A stretch of DNA of 64,000 nucleotides from assembly GCA_920105625.2 (NCBI GenBank), contig OV050030.1:166011860-166075859 (forward strand). The letters run 5' to 3'. Position 1 is the stretch's first letter. Each line of letters begins with the position of its first letter. Below are positions 21,440-31,984 of this stretch, piece after piece. The stretch is from Clusia tigrina. Taxonomy: Eukaryota > Arthropoda > Insecta > Diptera > Clusiidae. A program made the translations under genes and the position numbers. The notes below the pieces were generated by a model. The model made no database searches. It was not told the origin of the DNA and saw only the letters and a list, made by a program, of their open reading frames with translations.

Positions 21440-22370
21440 TCGGAGTAAGTGGTTCCTCTTCCTCATGGGTTATAGGTTATTATACTTTCCTCCTCAATCA
21501 GTGCGCTGCGGAAAGTCTCCAAGCGTGGTGCCTCATCCTTCAGGGTTCTCTGTAGCATTCGTTTCACGCATTTGGACAAGCCGCTCCCAAAAACCTTCAT
21601 CGCTAGGATTGGCCTATAAAGTTGGTGCCATTGTCGCTACGAATTCTAATCGGCACCCCGCGATGTTTCACAAAATTCCTGAAACAAATTAAAAATGAAT
21701 CGGTGGACAGATCTTCTGCCACCTCCAAATGTAGGGCTCGAGTGGTGAGGCAAGTGAATAATACCACCCAACGTTTCTCTCGTCTGCGGCCGATAGCAAC
21801 GCAGAATGGTCCTTAGTAGTCCACCCCTGAGTAGGTAAAAGGTCGGACGTACGGTGTTACGCGGTCTGTGGGTAACTGTCCCATAAGTGGCAGAGATGGC
21901 TTGGCTCGAGCGGTAATACAAATGACACAATCCCTCTTGATCCTTTTAAATAATGTGCGAGCATGAGGCACCCAGAACTTTTGCCGCATTTCATTTATTG
22001 TTAGGCGGTCGTTCTCTTGATGTCTCTTTTGGTGGTAATGCTTCATTATCAGCTGCGACACGCAATGTTTCTGGGGTAATATTATCGGGCGTCGGGCTGA
22101 TTCAGGGATGTAGTAAGCGGTCGATTCTTCCGTTGACTCTTAGCAGACCATCAGGATACAGCATCGGCGTGAGCTTAAATATGGCACTGGTTTTTGGAAT
22201 TCTTTTACTTGCACGTAGGGCTGACATTTCATTTGCAAATGACTCCTCTTGTACGCGACAGCATACACATTTTTCAGCATCAGAAACTTCACTCAACTTA
22301 CTGTGAGCTCTCCAAAGTGACTGGATATATATTTGGCGTTGCGAATGAACCGAAATATCCATGCTGTCAC
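21440..22370 (-). pseudogene. BEL integrase zinc-binding and core region
   Basis: The frame 21813-22061 starts MSQLIMKHYHQKRHQENDRL, continues MRQKFWVPHARTLFKRIKRDCVIC and reaches PFTYSGVDYFG-type core start, so it covers the HHCC module and the first catalytic Asp region. The frame 21646-21930 carries the next part, shifted. 22102-22362 covers the link from RNase H (YPDGLLRVNGRIDR). Several frameshifts separate the pieces. The region would encode the DNA-joining enzyme of the element. Confidence 0.78.
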
Positions 22371-23290
22371 CCTCAACGTCTGCATGTAGGATGAAAACTT
22401 GATCAAACTATCAAGAATATTGTCTGTGTTTATTATGTGTAACACCTGATGAACAGCTTCTTTAGATACACAGTGCTCTGAGTGGAGCATCCCAGCTTCT
22501 TGAGGCCAGTGTATTTCTTCTTGGCACAAGAAATCTGGACCCAATATCCAACGACTGTCTTGCTCTACATACTGTGGTAACTTGGCTTTAGTTGCATCGT
22601 CGGCGACGTTCATCGATGTTGGTATCCAGCGCCATTGCATCGGCGTGGAAGTGGCAAGTATCTCAGCAATACGGTAGGCAACTAAATGCTTATACTTACA
22701 GGTTGTGGAACAAAGCCAAGCAAAATTATCTTGGAATCGCTCCAAAATGTCGTAGCGTTGATCTTGAAATCATGACAGTCTTCAATCGAAGTCTTCAGTC
22801 AGTTTCCTAGTACGGCCACTTGCAATTCCAGCGTTTTGGCAGCAACGAATGTGACTTCTACCTCGTTTGCTTTGCAAACACGCAAAAAGGCGACTGCTGT
22901 GAATGTACTTTCACTAGTATCAACGAATATGTGCAGCTGTATATCATCGGCATTCGGCAACAAATACGACAAGCAACGCGGGACTGAAAAGTTTTTCGCG
23001 CCCTGAAAAACGTTCCACTATGCAAGCCAATGTTTTTCCAAATCTGATGGCGGCTGCTCATCCCACTGGATATTCCGCTTCCACAGCGACTGCAGAAGTA
23101 GCTTGGCGAAATAGGGATGTTGGCTAGGAGGCCAAAAGGGTCGTAAATAGCCATAACGATTCCGAGCAACTCTCTGTTAGTCGGTGTTCTCCTGTACTCC
23201 AGCACCTGGCGTGGAATTCTATGGAACTTAAAGTGGAATTCAAACCTGTCCAGTCCAGAGTTCCAAAACATACCCAGCACCTTCTCTGTT
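22293..23290 (-). pseudogene. BEL peptidase A17 and RNase H-like regions
   Basis: The frame 22858-23280 begins LGMFWNSGLDRFEFHFK and contains PTNRELLGIVMAIYDPFGLLANI, the conserved core of the Pao-type A17 domain that follows RT. The frame 22293-22745 holds TTCKYKHLVAYRIAEILATS and WRWIPTSMNVADDATKAKLP, the end of the RNase H-like domain, in which ADDATK-type sequence is characteristic. Stops lie between 22750 and 22857. Confidence 0.8.
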
Positions 23291-23299
23291 ATTGGCTGC

Positions 23300-23660
23300 A
23301 GTTCTGTGTTGACAACTTATTGTTGCTTGACTTGGCTACCATTCAGTTTGACTTACAGCTTCTTGCAGTTTGATAGGAAATTTCTGAGCGTGAATTCTGC
23401 GGCAGCGTTTATCTTCCGGGCCTCAAACATTACCTTCTCGGCCAACTATATGTCATCAAAACTTATGACCAGGTCATCCACATTGGTGTTGTCAATGATA
23501 GCTTTTGCGCCACTTGGCACGTGAGGCAAAAACTGTGCTGCGTTCAGGTTTTTTATATATTCTGCACAACACGGCCAACAAATCGCTCCAAAGATCATCG
23601 ACATCATTGAGTAGACACGGATTGACGCGGCTGAATTTCCATCTCTCCAGAGAAAGCGCC
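23300..23660 (-). pseudogene. BEL reverse transcriptase, C-terminal half
   Basis: Readable in two frames: RRFLWRDGNSA and MMSMIFGAICWPCCAEYIKN (23530-23660), the segment before the active site, and after it VDDLVISFDDIQLAEKVMFEARKINAAAEFTLRNFLSN (23360-23500). VDD is the catalytic box, preceded by Asn rather than the usual aromatic residue. The upstream half of RT is absent where repeat W begins. A frameshift lies at about 23520. Confidence 0.78.
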
Positions 23661-24210
23661 TGTTTATGGAATATTACGGGATGTTTGGAAGGTGGGGCAG
23701 CTATTTAGTAGGTATAACGAGGATATTTATTCCCCACAGAATTGACAGTTAGGTAACGGTTCCCCAAGTAGCAAATGCTCGTTTGAACATTTGGTGAGTC
23801 CGATGCGGAGTCGTACAAAGTTTTTTATTTGTGGACTAGAGCAAGTTACAGGATAATGTGGCTACATTACGTACGATAATGTGGTTACATACATAATAGC
23901 TGCTTCAAGTGGTATACAAATTATATGAAATATATTTAATAGCTAAATAGTCTCATTATTATTTTTATTATTAATTCCATGACATTTGACACAAACTATA
24001 CTTATGCTAAAAAAGTTAACTAGACATAATAAAAAGACATAATTATCATGATGCAAAAGCCAATTTTTGTTCGTCCTAAAATCCAGGCGTTTCTGGCGAA
24101 TTGCTTCTCGCAAATTGCGCATTACTTGAATATAATATTCCTTATTTTCCTGTGGAAAACAGAAGAAACTTACGCTCATTATTAGAATTCCAAACTGAGC
24201 ATTTCATTTT
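23660..24210 (+). repeat. Repeat W, copy 1 (with mariner fragment)
   Basis: A roughly 550 bp sequence found again at 40418-40974 and, inverted, at 53473-54027. It runs from aaggtggggcag... through a block containing two gataatgtggttacat motifs to ...ccaaactgagcattt. The minus strand at 23943-24179 encodes a short piece of mariner transposase. The copia element that splits the flank of the other two copies is absent here, so this is effectively an empty-site relative. The parent element class is unknown. Confidence 0.75.
23943..24179 (-). pseudogene. mariner transposase scrap in repeat W (copy 1)
   Basis: Translates NKEYYIQVMRNLREAIRQK and NWLLHHDN, the mariner segment around the second catalytic Asp, then leaves homology. 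It is a fragment of about 40 residues, not a gene. Equivalent scraps occur at 40721-40933 (minus) and 53512-53724 (plus). It corresponds to the region missing from the Mariner-1 transposase at 14157-14840. Confidence 0.8.
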
Positions 24211-24225
24211 TATTGTATATATATA

Positions 24226-24318
<93 letters not shown>
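24226..24318. repeat. (TA)n microsatellite
   Basis: About 45 uninterrupted TA units directly follow repeat W. Such tracts are prone to replication slippage and assembly length error. The first dozen bases (tatatatactcatatat) contain one interruption. Confidence 0.95.
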
Positions 24319-24319
<1 letters not shown>

Positions 24320-24321
<2 letters not shown>

Positions 24322-25300
24322 AGTTAATTTAACATTGAGGTGAATTGTTCGATTACAAGAATCTACAGGAACCTCGCTATTCGGGTAATGATATAGTTGA
24401 GTGTTTCGCCGGGAAAATTCAAAAGGTTTACACACTTCTGAAATTAATGATCCTTCATTGCCGTATCAATAAGTGCACGAGCTGGACTAGGTCACCTCGT
24501 CAGTGGGCCACGGTAACGACATCTGTCGACAGCAGCACAGGATTTTCAGTATGACAAGTCAATATTTATGGGTACGATGTGAACTATAGGGGAATGCCAT
24601 AGATTCACCTGAATCTGATGTAGCAAATCTTTTTGTTTTCGAGAGCCTTTTGACACGTTGTGGTAGCTAGGGCTAAGAAATTGGTGTATTTTCCGTCAAA
24701 AGTTCAAATCTGAACTTTGCCCAAACGAGGCCGTTTTGAACTGATTACTACAGAGTTAATAGATGCAGCTGGTTGCCCTCTGAAAGCTGGGGAGGAAACG
24801 TTTTTTTCACTCTCGCTTCCGTGGACAAATAGATTCTAAATAAACTTCCGCAAAGGCAATGGGAATATCCATTTAAAAATATTCAAACTATGGGGGAAAT
24901 CCACTTAGAATCAATAAGCAGTCCTTACTTCTATACAAAAAAGTGATTCTTCGTCAAAGGGAGCAAATAATAATTTTTCTGTAACTGCCGCTACACATCT
25001 AACGCTCTTAAGCATAAAAAATACAATACACGACAGCAACTTTGTCAATAGCGGCAACTCACAAACACTACCTTGGAGTTCTTAGGGCCCTACAGCACCG
25101 CGAATGCTGACAACAATAACATCAATAATTAACTCTCCTTCCACTAAAAACAAAAAATACAGTGTTGGATATACAAACATGATGCCGATAGGAAATGCGA
25201 AAAATTCGAAGTATAGAATATAAACGTGAATGTATCGCTAAATACCCTTTCTAAATTGCGGCAGAAGCCCCCGAAATGCAAAATTAGCTAACAAGGCAAA
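24320..25300. other. No recognisable gene; possible 5' region of Jockey-A
   Basis: Moderately AT-rich DNA with only short frames. It may be the 5' untranslated region or early ORF1 of the plus-strand non-LTR element that becomes recognisable from 25302, but I see no motif that proves it. Confidence 0.4.
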
Positions 25301-25301
25301 A

Positions 25302-26384
25302 ATGCACAATAATAGCGAAATACTTGTTGATAACAATAATTGCCTTGCGGCTCTATCGAGCTATAAAAATGAACAAGATTCTCCCAAAGAAGTAAAAAAC
25401 TCCAAATCTCCAATCTCCACCCTGGTTCACAGCTTAAGTAAATTAATAGGTACGTATACATCTCACGTTACTCCAGTAAAGAAATGTATCATTAATAACC
25501 AAAAATCCAAATATTTAAGGAACCAATCTATCGAAAAGTGATGAACGGCCTGGATTAAAAAACAAGTTATACTACACGTATCATTAATTGTAAAGATTAG
25601 TAAGGATATATGTGAGATTTTTAATGGTATCGTACGTGATGTAGAGTCCAATGAAATAAAGACCTCTTTAAAAAAAGAAGGTCTTAATGTTATATAGTCA
25701 TCAAGAATAAGCGTCCTCAACCAATGTTTCAGAGAAAACAGGAGAGAATCTGTGCCAGATTTTCCTTCATTGAAAAAGGGAGAAACGATGGCAATAATAT
25801 ATAGACTATAAGTTTAAGGTATCTGGTGCATTGTAAAATTACGGTAGAAGAATTTCATAAATGGCGAGGTCCGTTGCAATGTACGAATTGTCAGGAGTTC
25901 GACCACTCTAAAACTTATAGCTATTTACCAAGTGTATTCATAATTTGCGGTGGTCTCCATACTTGAAAAAATTGTGACAGACCTAGAACGAACGAGAATT
26001 TGTTAATTACAGTAATTACGAAGTAAATCAAATTGCGAACTATCGAGGTTGCTTGGTGGACACCTAACGGAAGGAAAAATCTGCTCAACAGAAAGTAAAC
26101 TCTTCAAAACAGAAAAAAACTTTGCCCAACAGAAAGTAAAATCTGCTCTACAGAAACAATTTAAGAAAATAGAAATTGTAAATACTCTCATCACGTACTC
26201 GTATGCAAGCGTCTTAAGAAACAATTCAACAAACAACAACGAAAAGGACCCTTATGGCACAGAACAAACTCTTTTTTCAATCATGCAAAAAATGGATCAA
26301 TTTATGCATACAATGCAAATAATGATGCACGAAGTAATGAAAACCCAATCTATGTTATTGGAAGTGATATTATACAAAAAATGA
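25302..26384 (+). pseudogene. Jockey-A ORF1 (Gag-like) remnants
   Basis: Near 25860-25970 the plus strand encodes HKWRGPLQCTNCQEFDHSK, matching the first zinc knuckle of Jockey-clade ORF1 (CxxC, then His; the last Cys is Tyr here), followed by a damaged second knuckle (IICGGLH). The frame 26049-26384 contains SYASVLRNNSTNN and the helical LFSIMQKMDQFMHTMQIMM tail, typical of the ORF1 C-terminus just before ORF2. The N-terminal frame 25302-25541 is assigned by position only. Confidence 0.65.
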
Positions 26385-26450
26385 ATGCAATAAAAATTTG
26401 CTACTATAACATAAAAACGGATTATGAGTTAATAATACGCAGTATTATTA
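26383..26450 (+). pseudogene. Jockey-A ORF2 start
   Basis: An ATG at 26383 overlaps the ORF1 stop and gives MNAIKICYYNIKTDYEL, resembling the beginning of Jockey-clade endonucleases (hydrophobic strand followed by Asn). Homology disappears within about 20 codons. The overlapping stop/start is the normal ORF1-ORF2 arrangement in this clade. Confidence 0.5.
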
Positions 26451-26699
26451 TTTAGATAAAAAATTTACGTCGTTGGTAGTTTATTTAAGAAGAAAGAGAA
26501 AAGGCATATGACAAAAGTATTATTTGTCAAGCAGAACGGCTATGTATTTATAACTCAGTTGATGACCCTTGTTGCATTTCAAATACAATACTCAATATTC
26601 CCACTTAATCAATGAATTCAATAATTCAAATTCAACTCAAGCATGAAATGGAGCATATAAAACTAAGCAATTCTAGATATTAAGCCATATTTATTTTCT

Positions 26700-28190
26700 G
26701 CAAAATAAATGTTTTTCAATTAATACGGCTTAAGTCAAATTATCTGCAATAATTTCATTAGGGCCTACTAAATTATGGCGAATCTCTATATGTTTCCCCT
26801 CGGGCTAAACGTTCCAGTATATATTAAGTCGACGGCTCATTTGTTATCATAGTGTAACTCCAGTGGCGGCGTACCGTCTTTAATGATTTAATCCCTTTTT
26901 ATTATAATGTATCGCTGCTGATAAACTCATATACTCTGGTTATCATGTACTAAGAACCGCTGTTGTTGTTGTTATGCTATAGGAACATTTAGCCAGTACA
27001 GGTTTTAAAGTCCTGAGAACTTGATCCATAAATAGAGTCAGCATACCCACATAGACTGCCACTTTCCCTTTTATATATAAGGTTGATATTTATTGTACCT
27101 GTCCGATATCTCAATACTCGCTTCTCCCTTTTCCAGAGCGCCATTTCAGGGTTTTTATGAAACTGATTTAAATTAGTAATACTAAACGAAACATCTGGAC
27201 CTGTGCACTATGCTAAATATATAATACTATTTCTGATATGGGATCCTGTGCATTTACACATTCTGGTCAACGGACACATTTCTGCAGGAGGTTTTTGATT
27301 TAGATCACTCGGTATCATCAGCGGATCACAATCAAACATCTTAAATTTACGCAGAACAAATTCGATATACTTTCGTTGATCTAGACTGATGATTCCTTCA
27401 TCATGATTGTAGTCACTGGGAATTCCAAGAACGTTCGTTGCTTTGTCTAGATACTTCATGCGAAAATGCTTATTCAATGTTGATTTAAGTTGATCTTTCC
27501 AAACAGATTTATTAAAAATATCAATATATCTTGGACGTACAGTTCAATCACAACAATCAAATTTTCTTTGTGTTGTTCAATGCCACAGGAATCGGCCTCC
27601 GTCAGACCATACAACGCTTTATATAATTGGCATATTCGACCACTTTTGTCGTCATATGCCTCAGACTGGTGGATATAAATTATTTCGTGAACATCGCCGT
27701 GCAAAAATGCTATCATGAAGTCCATTTGCTTAATTGCCCAGCCAAATTTTACTGTCATCTCCATTAACAATCGAATCGATGAATATCGAACTCTTGCCGC
27801 AAAGGTATGTACATAGTCCATGTCTTCACACACACTATAGCCTTTTCCCACAACCCGCGCCTTGTATCGCACAATGTGAACTCTTGAGACAGTTTTTCGT
27901 TTAAAGATCCATTTGCATTTGATAACTTTGTGACCATATTGTCAACGTGATAGATTCCAGGTGCCATTATGAATAAGCAATTGACTCTTTTCTTCCATTG
28001 GAGCTGCCCACTGCAATTGTTCACTCCCACTTACGGCTTCCTCGACGATATTCATAATTGATGGCTACATTCGCAAAATGTGCTACGTTGCGATTGGCTC
28101 CAAATAGGTATCTCCTGACTCGCTCCCGTTCGTTGCGGATGCATCGTAGATGCATCACTGGATTTGTTGCCTAGTGCCTCTGAACGCCAC
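26700..28190 (-). pseudogene. Copia-type pol fragment (Copia-B): RT and RNase H
   Basis: From high to low coordinates: NGTWN-like RT start (about 27960), RYKARVVGKGYSVCEDMDYV and RYSSIRLLMEMTVKFGWAIKQMD (27474-27872), IYIHQSEAYDD...CQLYKALYGLTEA, an active-site region reading YVQDILIF instead of YVDD, then KYIEFVLRKFKMFDCDP (27208-27477) and a terminal KHIEIRHNLV near 26790. It therefore spans copia RT and the end of RNase H; integrase and LTRs are absent. Many stops and the lost catalytic Asp mark an old copy, unrelated in position to the copia-A elements. Confidence 0.82.
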
Positions 28191-28289
28191 AAATTTGCTT
28201 CAACTCACTTGTTTATAGTGGAAAAATGGCATTTAATATGGATAATCAAAATAAATTAGGTAAAGTGTTTGCATATAAATGTAACTTTA

Positions 28290-28760
28290 AAGAAAGGTGA
28301 GTGTCCAAATTTGATGCTTAACGATCACTTTCACGAAGAAATCATCAGTAAATTATCTGGGAATCCACACCGATAAACCTGGAAACCCCACTTGATTGCT
28401 AAGAAAGCACAGAAAACCCTTAAGTCTGGTAAAAATGAACTGGTTAATAGGCAACCAGTCAGGGCTGAGTTTATAGTTCATATTTATCACTTGATTATTA
28501 AACTTGCCTTGTGTTATGGGAACCAAATATGTGGAACAGTTTCAACAACAAGCATAGAAAAAATGCAGCGAGTTCAATAAGAAGCTCTAAGGATGATCAT
28601 AGGGACTACATGGTACAACACAAATGCCACTTCCACAAGGATTTAAATCTTCCTACTGTTGAAATGATGATCTCGAGATATTCCGCGAAATATACTAAAA
28701 GACTTCGAGTTCCTCCAAACAATATTCTAATCTTTTAAAATTCAAATATCGAAAACGCCT
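28290..28760 (+). pseudogene. Jockey-A ORF2 C-terminal end
   Basis: Readable motifs are YLGIHTDKPGNPHLIAKKAQ (about 28360-28410), then YGNQICGTVSTTSIEKMQRVQ (28511-28580) and, in a shifted frame, FHKDLNLPTVEMMISRYSAKYTKRLR (28630-28720). These are the conserved stretches after the RT thumb in Jockey-clade ORF2, matching the end of Jockey-B at 43413-43900. The 3' end with an A-rich stretch lies near 28740-28770. Confidence 0.78.
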
Positions 28761-29494
28761 GAAAAAAATATTCATTTTCTCTATGTATTAAATAGTAACT
28801 CTTATTCGACATGAAAATATAATTGCTACCATAAAGTGTAAAATTGAATTTTGTACTTAAAATTATGATCATCTTCTTTTTGTGTTTTTTATAGAAAAAC
28901 TATGAACATAATTGAATTCTCATACTCAACAGATTTGGAAACACTGATGAAAAAATATTTGTAACTGTTCATTCCTAATCCTAATGTTCAGACGACTTCC
29001 GCCTGGTACCTGGAGTGCCGTGTTGTCGTCCTCTCTCTATATTCCATCCTACCGTACGCTGCGAAAGCCCGTGCTGTGTGGTGGTGAACGAGAGAGCGGT
29101 TGAGGCAGGTGCATACCAAGAATTATAGAATAGAAGATTGCGCCAATGCTGGAACGAATATTTCCTCTCTCTGCGCATGTCGTCATAAAATACATACCAT
29201 ATGATGGAAGAGTCAAAATGCATACATTTTTGTATTTAAGTATTTATCGCATTTTATGATAATATTTATATAAATAAATGTAAAATAATATATTTCAATT
29301 GATTTGGCATTAAAGTGTTTGTTTTATTCAATAATTTTCTGGTGAAATTTGTGCCGTGAAAGTTGTTATTTAGTGTTTTGGTGCGATACCATGAATATAA
29401 AATAAAATAATTGTGTGAACTGAAATAAAAAAGCACATGTTATATGTACTTATTTTATAATTTTAATTATTTTATTTATAAATTTATGTTCATA
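28761..29494. other. Interval between Jockey-A and repeat U
   Basis: A minus-strand frame of 80 residues at 28981-29223 (contains WYVFYDDMRRERKYSFQHWRN) is in less AT-rich DNA than its surroundings but is unrecognised. 29224-29494 is very AT-rich with no feature I can support. Confidence 0.4.
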
Positions 29495-29954
29495 TATAGT
29501 TATATATACAGATATGCATGCATATATATGTAATAATAAATTCTAAGGGTTAAGCTAAACAAATTTTGCTAAGTTTTATTGATATTTATAAAATATAAAT
29601 AAAATATTAAACTTGAAACTTGTAGAAGTGAAGTAACCATTTTTTTTATTATTGCGCCTTTGCAACCGCTTCAGTCGACCTTGTGCTATGGTTTCTATAT
29701 TTTCGATCAAACTAGCACCTGACTTTAAACGCCTTCTCATTGCAAATCCTCTAATTAAACCTGCAAATCAAAATATTCCATGCAAATTCGCAAAGTATTT
29801 GGAATAAATGGTGCCTTTTGCTTAAAATTTTCACCCACATATTCATTTATTTATTTAAAAGGATTAATCACAATAATAAATTATTATAGCTAATTTAAGA
29901 GAAAGACTCATAGCTACCATGGCCTTCAACTCGATTTTAATATATTATTTTACA
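29495..29954 (+). repeat. Repeat U, copy 1
   Basis: About 460 bp beginning tatagttatatatacagata and ending ...taatatattattttaca. It is nearly identical to 35471-35935 in the same orientation and to part of 57440-57904 inverted. It is non-coding and AT-rich with a GC-richer centre (gcaaccgcttcagtcgacct). Copy 1 ends exactly at the TA used by Mariner-2. The nature of the repeat is unknown. Confidence 0.85.
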
Positions 29955-29956
29955 TA

Positions 29957-30852
29957 CCGGGTTTTTCAATAAGAGCGCTACAAGAGTTTTCTTAAATAAA
30001 ACAAAACCGGTTTTAGATATCAATGAAATTCTTTATTCCTGTGAAAGTACGTTCGATGCAATTATGTATGGAACTCGATTTCTTTTGCATGACCACCACG
30101 AGCACGCTTGCAGAAGTCCAGACGCTGAACCCAATTTCCAACGGTTTTCAAGCATAAATCGGCCGATACTGCTGCAATTTCACGTTCGATATTCGTACGA
30201 AGTTCATTAATCGTCGCTGGCTTGTTGGCATAGACCATAGACTTGACGTAGCCCCACAGGAAATAATCTAATGGCGTCAAATCGCACGACCGAGGCGGCC
30301 AAGCGACTGGGCCATTTCGTGAGATAACACGTTCACCAAACTTGGTTTGCAGTAAATTGATTGTGGCATTCGCTGTGTGGCTTGTGGCGCCGTCCTGTTG
30401 GAACCACATGTCCTTCAAGTCCATATTATCCAATTGGGGCCAAAAATATTCGGTTATCATTGAACGGTAGCGATTCGCATTCACATTAATGTGCCGGTCT
30501 TGATCATCACGGAAGAAGTACGGCCCAAGGACGCCGCCGGCCCATAAACCGCACCAAACAGTAATTTTTTCGGGATGAAATGATGATTCATGGAGTACGT
30601 ATGGATTGCTGTCTAACGAATAACGCATATTTTGCTTATTGACGAAGCCATTCAGCTCTTAAAGTTGAGGCGACTGACTCTGAATTTCGGTAGTAAGTTT
30701 TAATAATTTCGACTCGTTGTTGGCTCGTATATCTTTGCATGGTGAAATGGCAAACCTTACTGAAGAGAAATGTCAAAAGAGCGGGAAAAAATATGGCGTC
30801 GTTTGCTGTCACTATCGATTTGCTTTTGTAGCGTTTCTTTTGAAAAACCCTT
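29957..30852 (-). mobile_element. Tc1/mariner-superfamily element (Mariner-2)
   Basis: Imperfect terminal repeats GGGTTTTTCAAtAAGAgCGC (left) and the reverse complement of its counterpart at 30824-30850 lie next to TA dinucleotides at 29955-29956 and 30853-30854. A minus-strand transposase lies inside. At about 900 bp it is shorter than a complete element, in line with a coding deletion. It is a different family from Mariner-1. Confidence 0.85.
30062..30740 (-). pseudogene. Mariner-2 transposase, deleted
   Basis: The ATG at 30740 opens MQRYTSQQRVEIIKTYYRN, the first DNA-binding helix region, but the frame stops after about 33 residues. The remaining frame 30062-30628 (188 residues) holds the catalytic half: KITVWCGLWAGG with the first strand region, FQQDGATSHTA (second catalytic Asp) and PRSCDLTPLDYFLWG (third). 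I count 36 residues between the last two Asp residues, so this is not a classical DD34D mariner. The HTH core and the region of the first catalytic Asp appear deleted between the two pieces. Confidence 0.85.
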
Positions 30853-31079
30853 TATATAGATATCTATATATATAAAACAGGATGTGTGTATTTATGTAAC
30901 GTATGGACTCCAAAACGGCTGGGCCGATTTTGATGAAATTTTCAGGGAATCTTCAGAATATGGCGGGTCTACTGTGAAGTCTGATTTTTGATTTTCGGTC
31001 TGTGGGCGGAGGCCAATGACATATACATATATTTATTTTACACTTCCTTCAAAACATCCGAAAGTGTTCCTTCAAAGCA

Positions 31080-31914
31080 TGTCGAAAGACTTGCTGCCAA
31101 TCGCTCCCGAATGGCTCGATGAAGAGAAAGAATCGATTTAAAGTTGGCGGCATTTCACTACAATAGGGACGATGACTACCGCAGTCACAAGGACCTAGTG
31201 ATTGGCGCAAAGGACAAAGTTTGCTTACATTGTCGTGCTCTGAAGTTCACTAAGGAATCCCCGGGAATGTGTTGTTCGAACGGTAAAGTTTTGCCACCAA
31301 TAATTGAGCCGCCTGAACCCCTACAAAGTTACATTTCTAGAGCCAATCCGATTTCCGAGCACTTCCTTCAAAATATCCGAAAGTACAACTCATGCTTTCA
31401 AATGACGTGCTTCTGAGCACCTAATATCATCAGCAACGCCGGTTACATGCCCACCTTCAAAGTGCAAGGCCAAATCTACCACAGAATTGGATCGTTGTTC
31501 CCACTACCCAATGATGATGCCAAGTTCCTGCAAATTTATTTCACTGGCAATGAAGCTACAGAAGTTGAACAGCGTTGCGCAATCAGTACTGAAGTCAGAC
31601 GGCAAATCGTTTCGAGTCTTCAAGCTATGTTACTCGAATTCAACAGCCTCATCCGTCTATTCTAAACAGCCCTAGACCAGATGACGGCAGATGATTATAC
31701 GGTTGTGATAAGAGCTCACAAGACACCGGCTGGTGAGCATGAGCGGCGCTTCAATGCACCGGTGATAGGTGACGTCGCAGTTGTTATGGTCGGCACAGAC
31801 TTCGAGCTACGCGATATCATCATCCATCGCCGGAATGCAAGTGTTCAACCCATTGCGGAAACTCATCGATCGTATGATGCACTACAATATCCAGTGATTT
31901 TTTGCACGGGGTGA
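31080..31914 (+). pseudogene. Helitron-B copy 1, N-terminal region
   Basis: Frames 31144-31416, 31447-31665 and 31681-31914 read CLHCRALKFTKESPGMCC (zinc-ligand-like CxxC..CC), TFKVQGQIYHRIGSLFPL and HRSYDALQYPVIF, collinear with Helitron-A. The TFKVQGQIY join is continuous, whereas Helitron-A has a 73-nt intron exactly there. Stops after CF (31414) and after RLF (31663), plus a short frame shift near 31910, inactivate it. Confidence 0.82.
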
Positions 31915-31984
31915 GGATGGGTATCATTTCAACGTAATGCAGATGAACCCCAACTTAAATGGAGAGTCGTAAAAAAAAGTTTCC

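Larger units (their letters stand above)
20990..23660 (-). mobile_element. BEL/Pao LTR retrotransposon, partial
   Basis: A minus-strand pol region runs RT (23300-23660), Pao-type peptidase A17 domain (22858-23290), RNase H-like region (22293-22745), integrase zinc and core (21440-22061) and the BEL-specific C-terminal domain (21015-21431). Gag, protease N-terminal part and the first half of RT are missing: at about 23660 the sequence passes abruptly into repeat W. No LTR is identified. All domains are in broken frames. Confidence 0.88.
25302..28760 (+). mobile_element. Jockey-clade non-LTR retrotransposon, decayed (Jockey-A)
   Basis: Plus-strand ORF1 remnants (25302-26384), an ORF2 start (26383) and an ORF2 C-terminal end (28320-28760) are in the right order, but the endonuclease and most of RT are missing. 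A minus-strand copia fragment (26700-28190) occupies the gap. Either copia was inserted and the ORF2 flanks were deleted, or two Jockey pieces were brought together. All parts are interrupted by stops. Confidence 0.7.
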
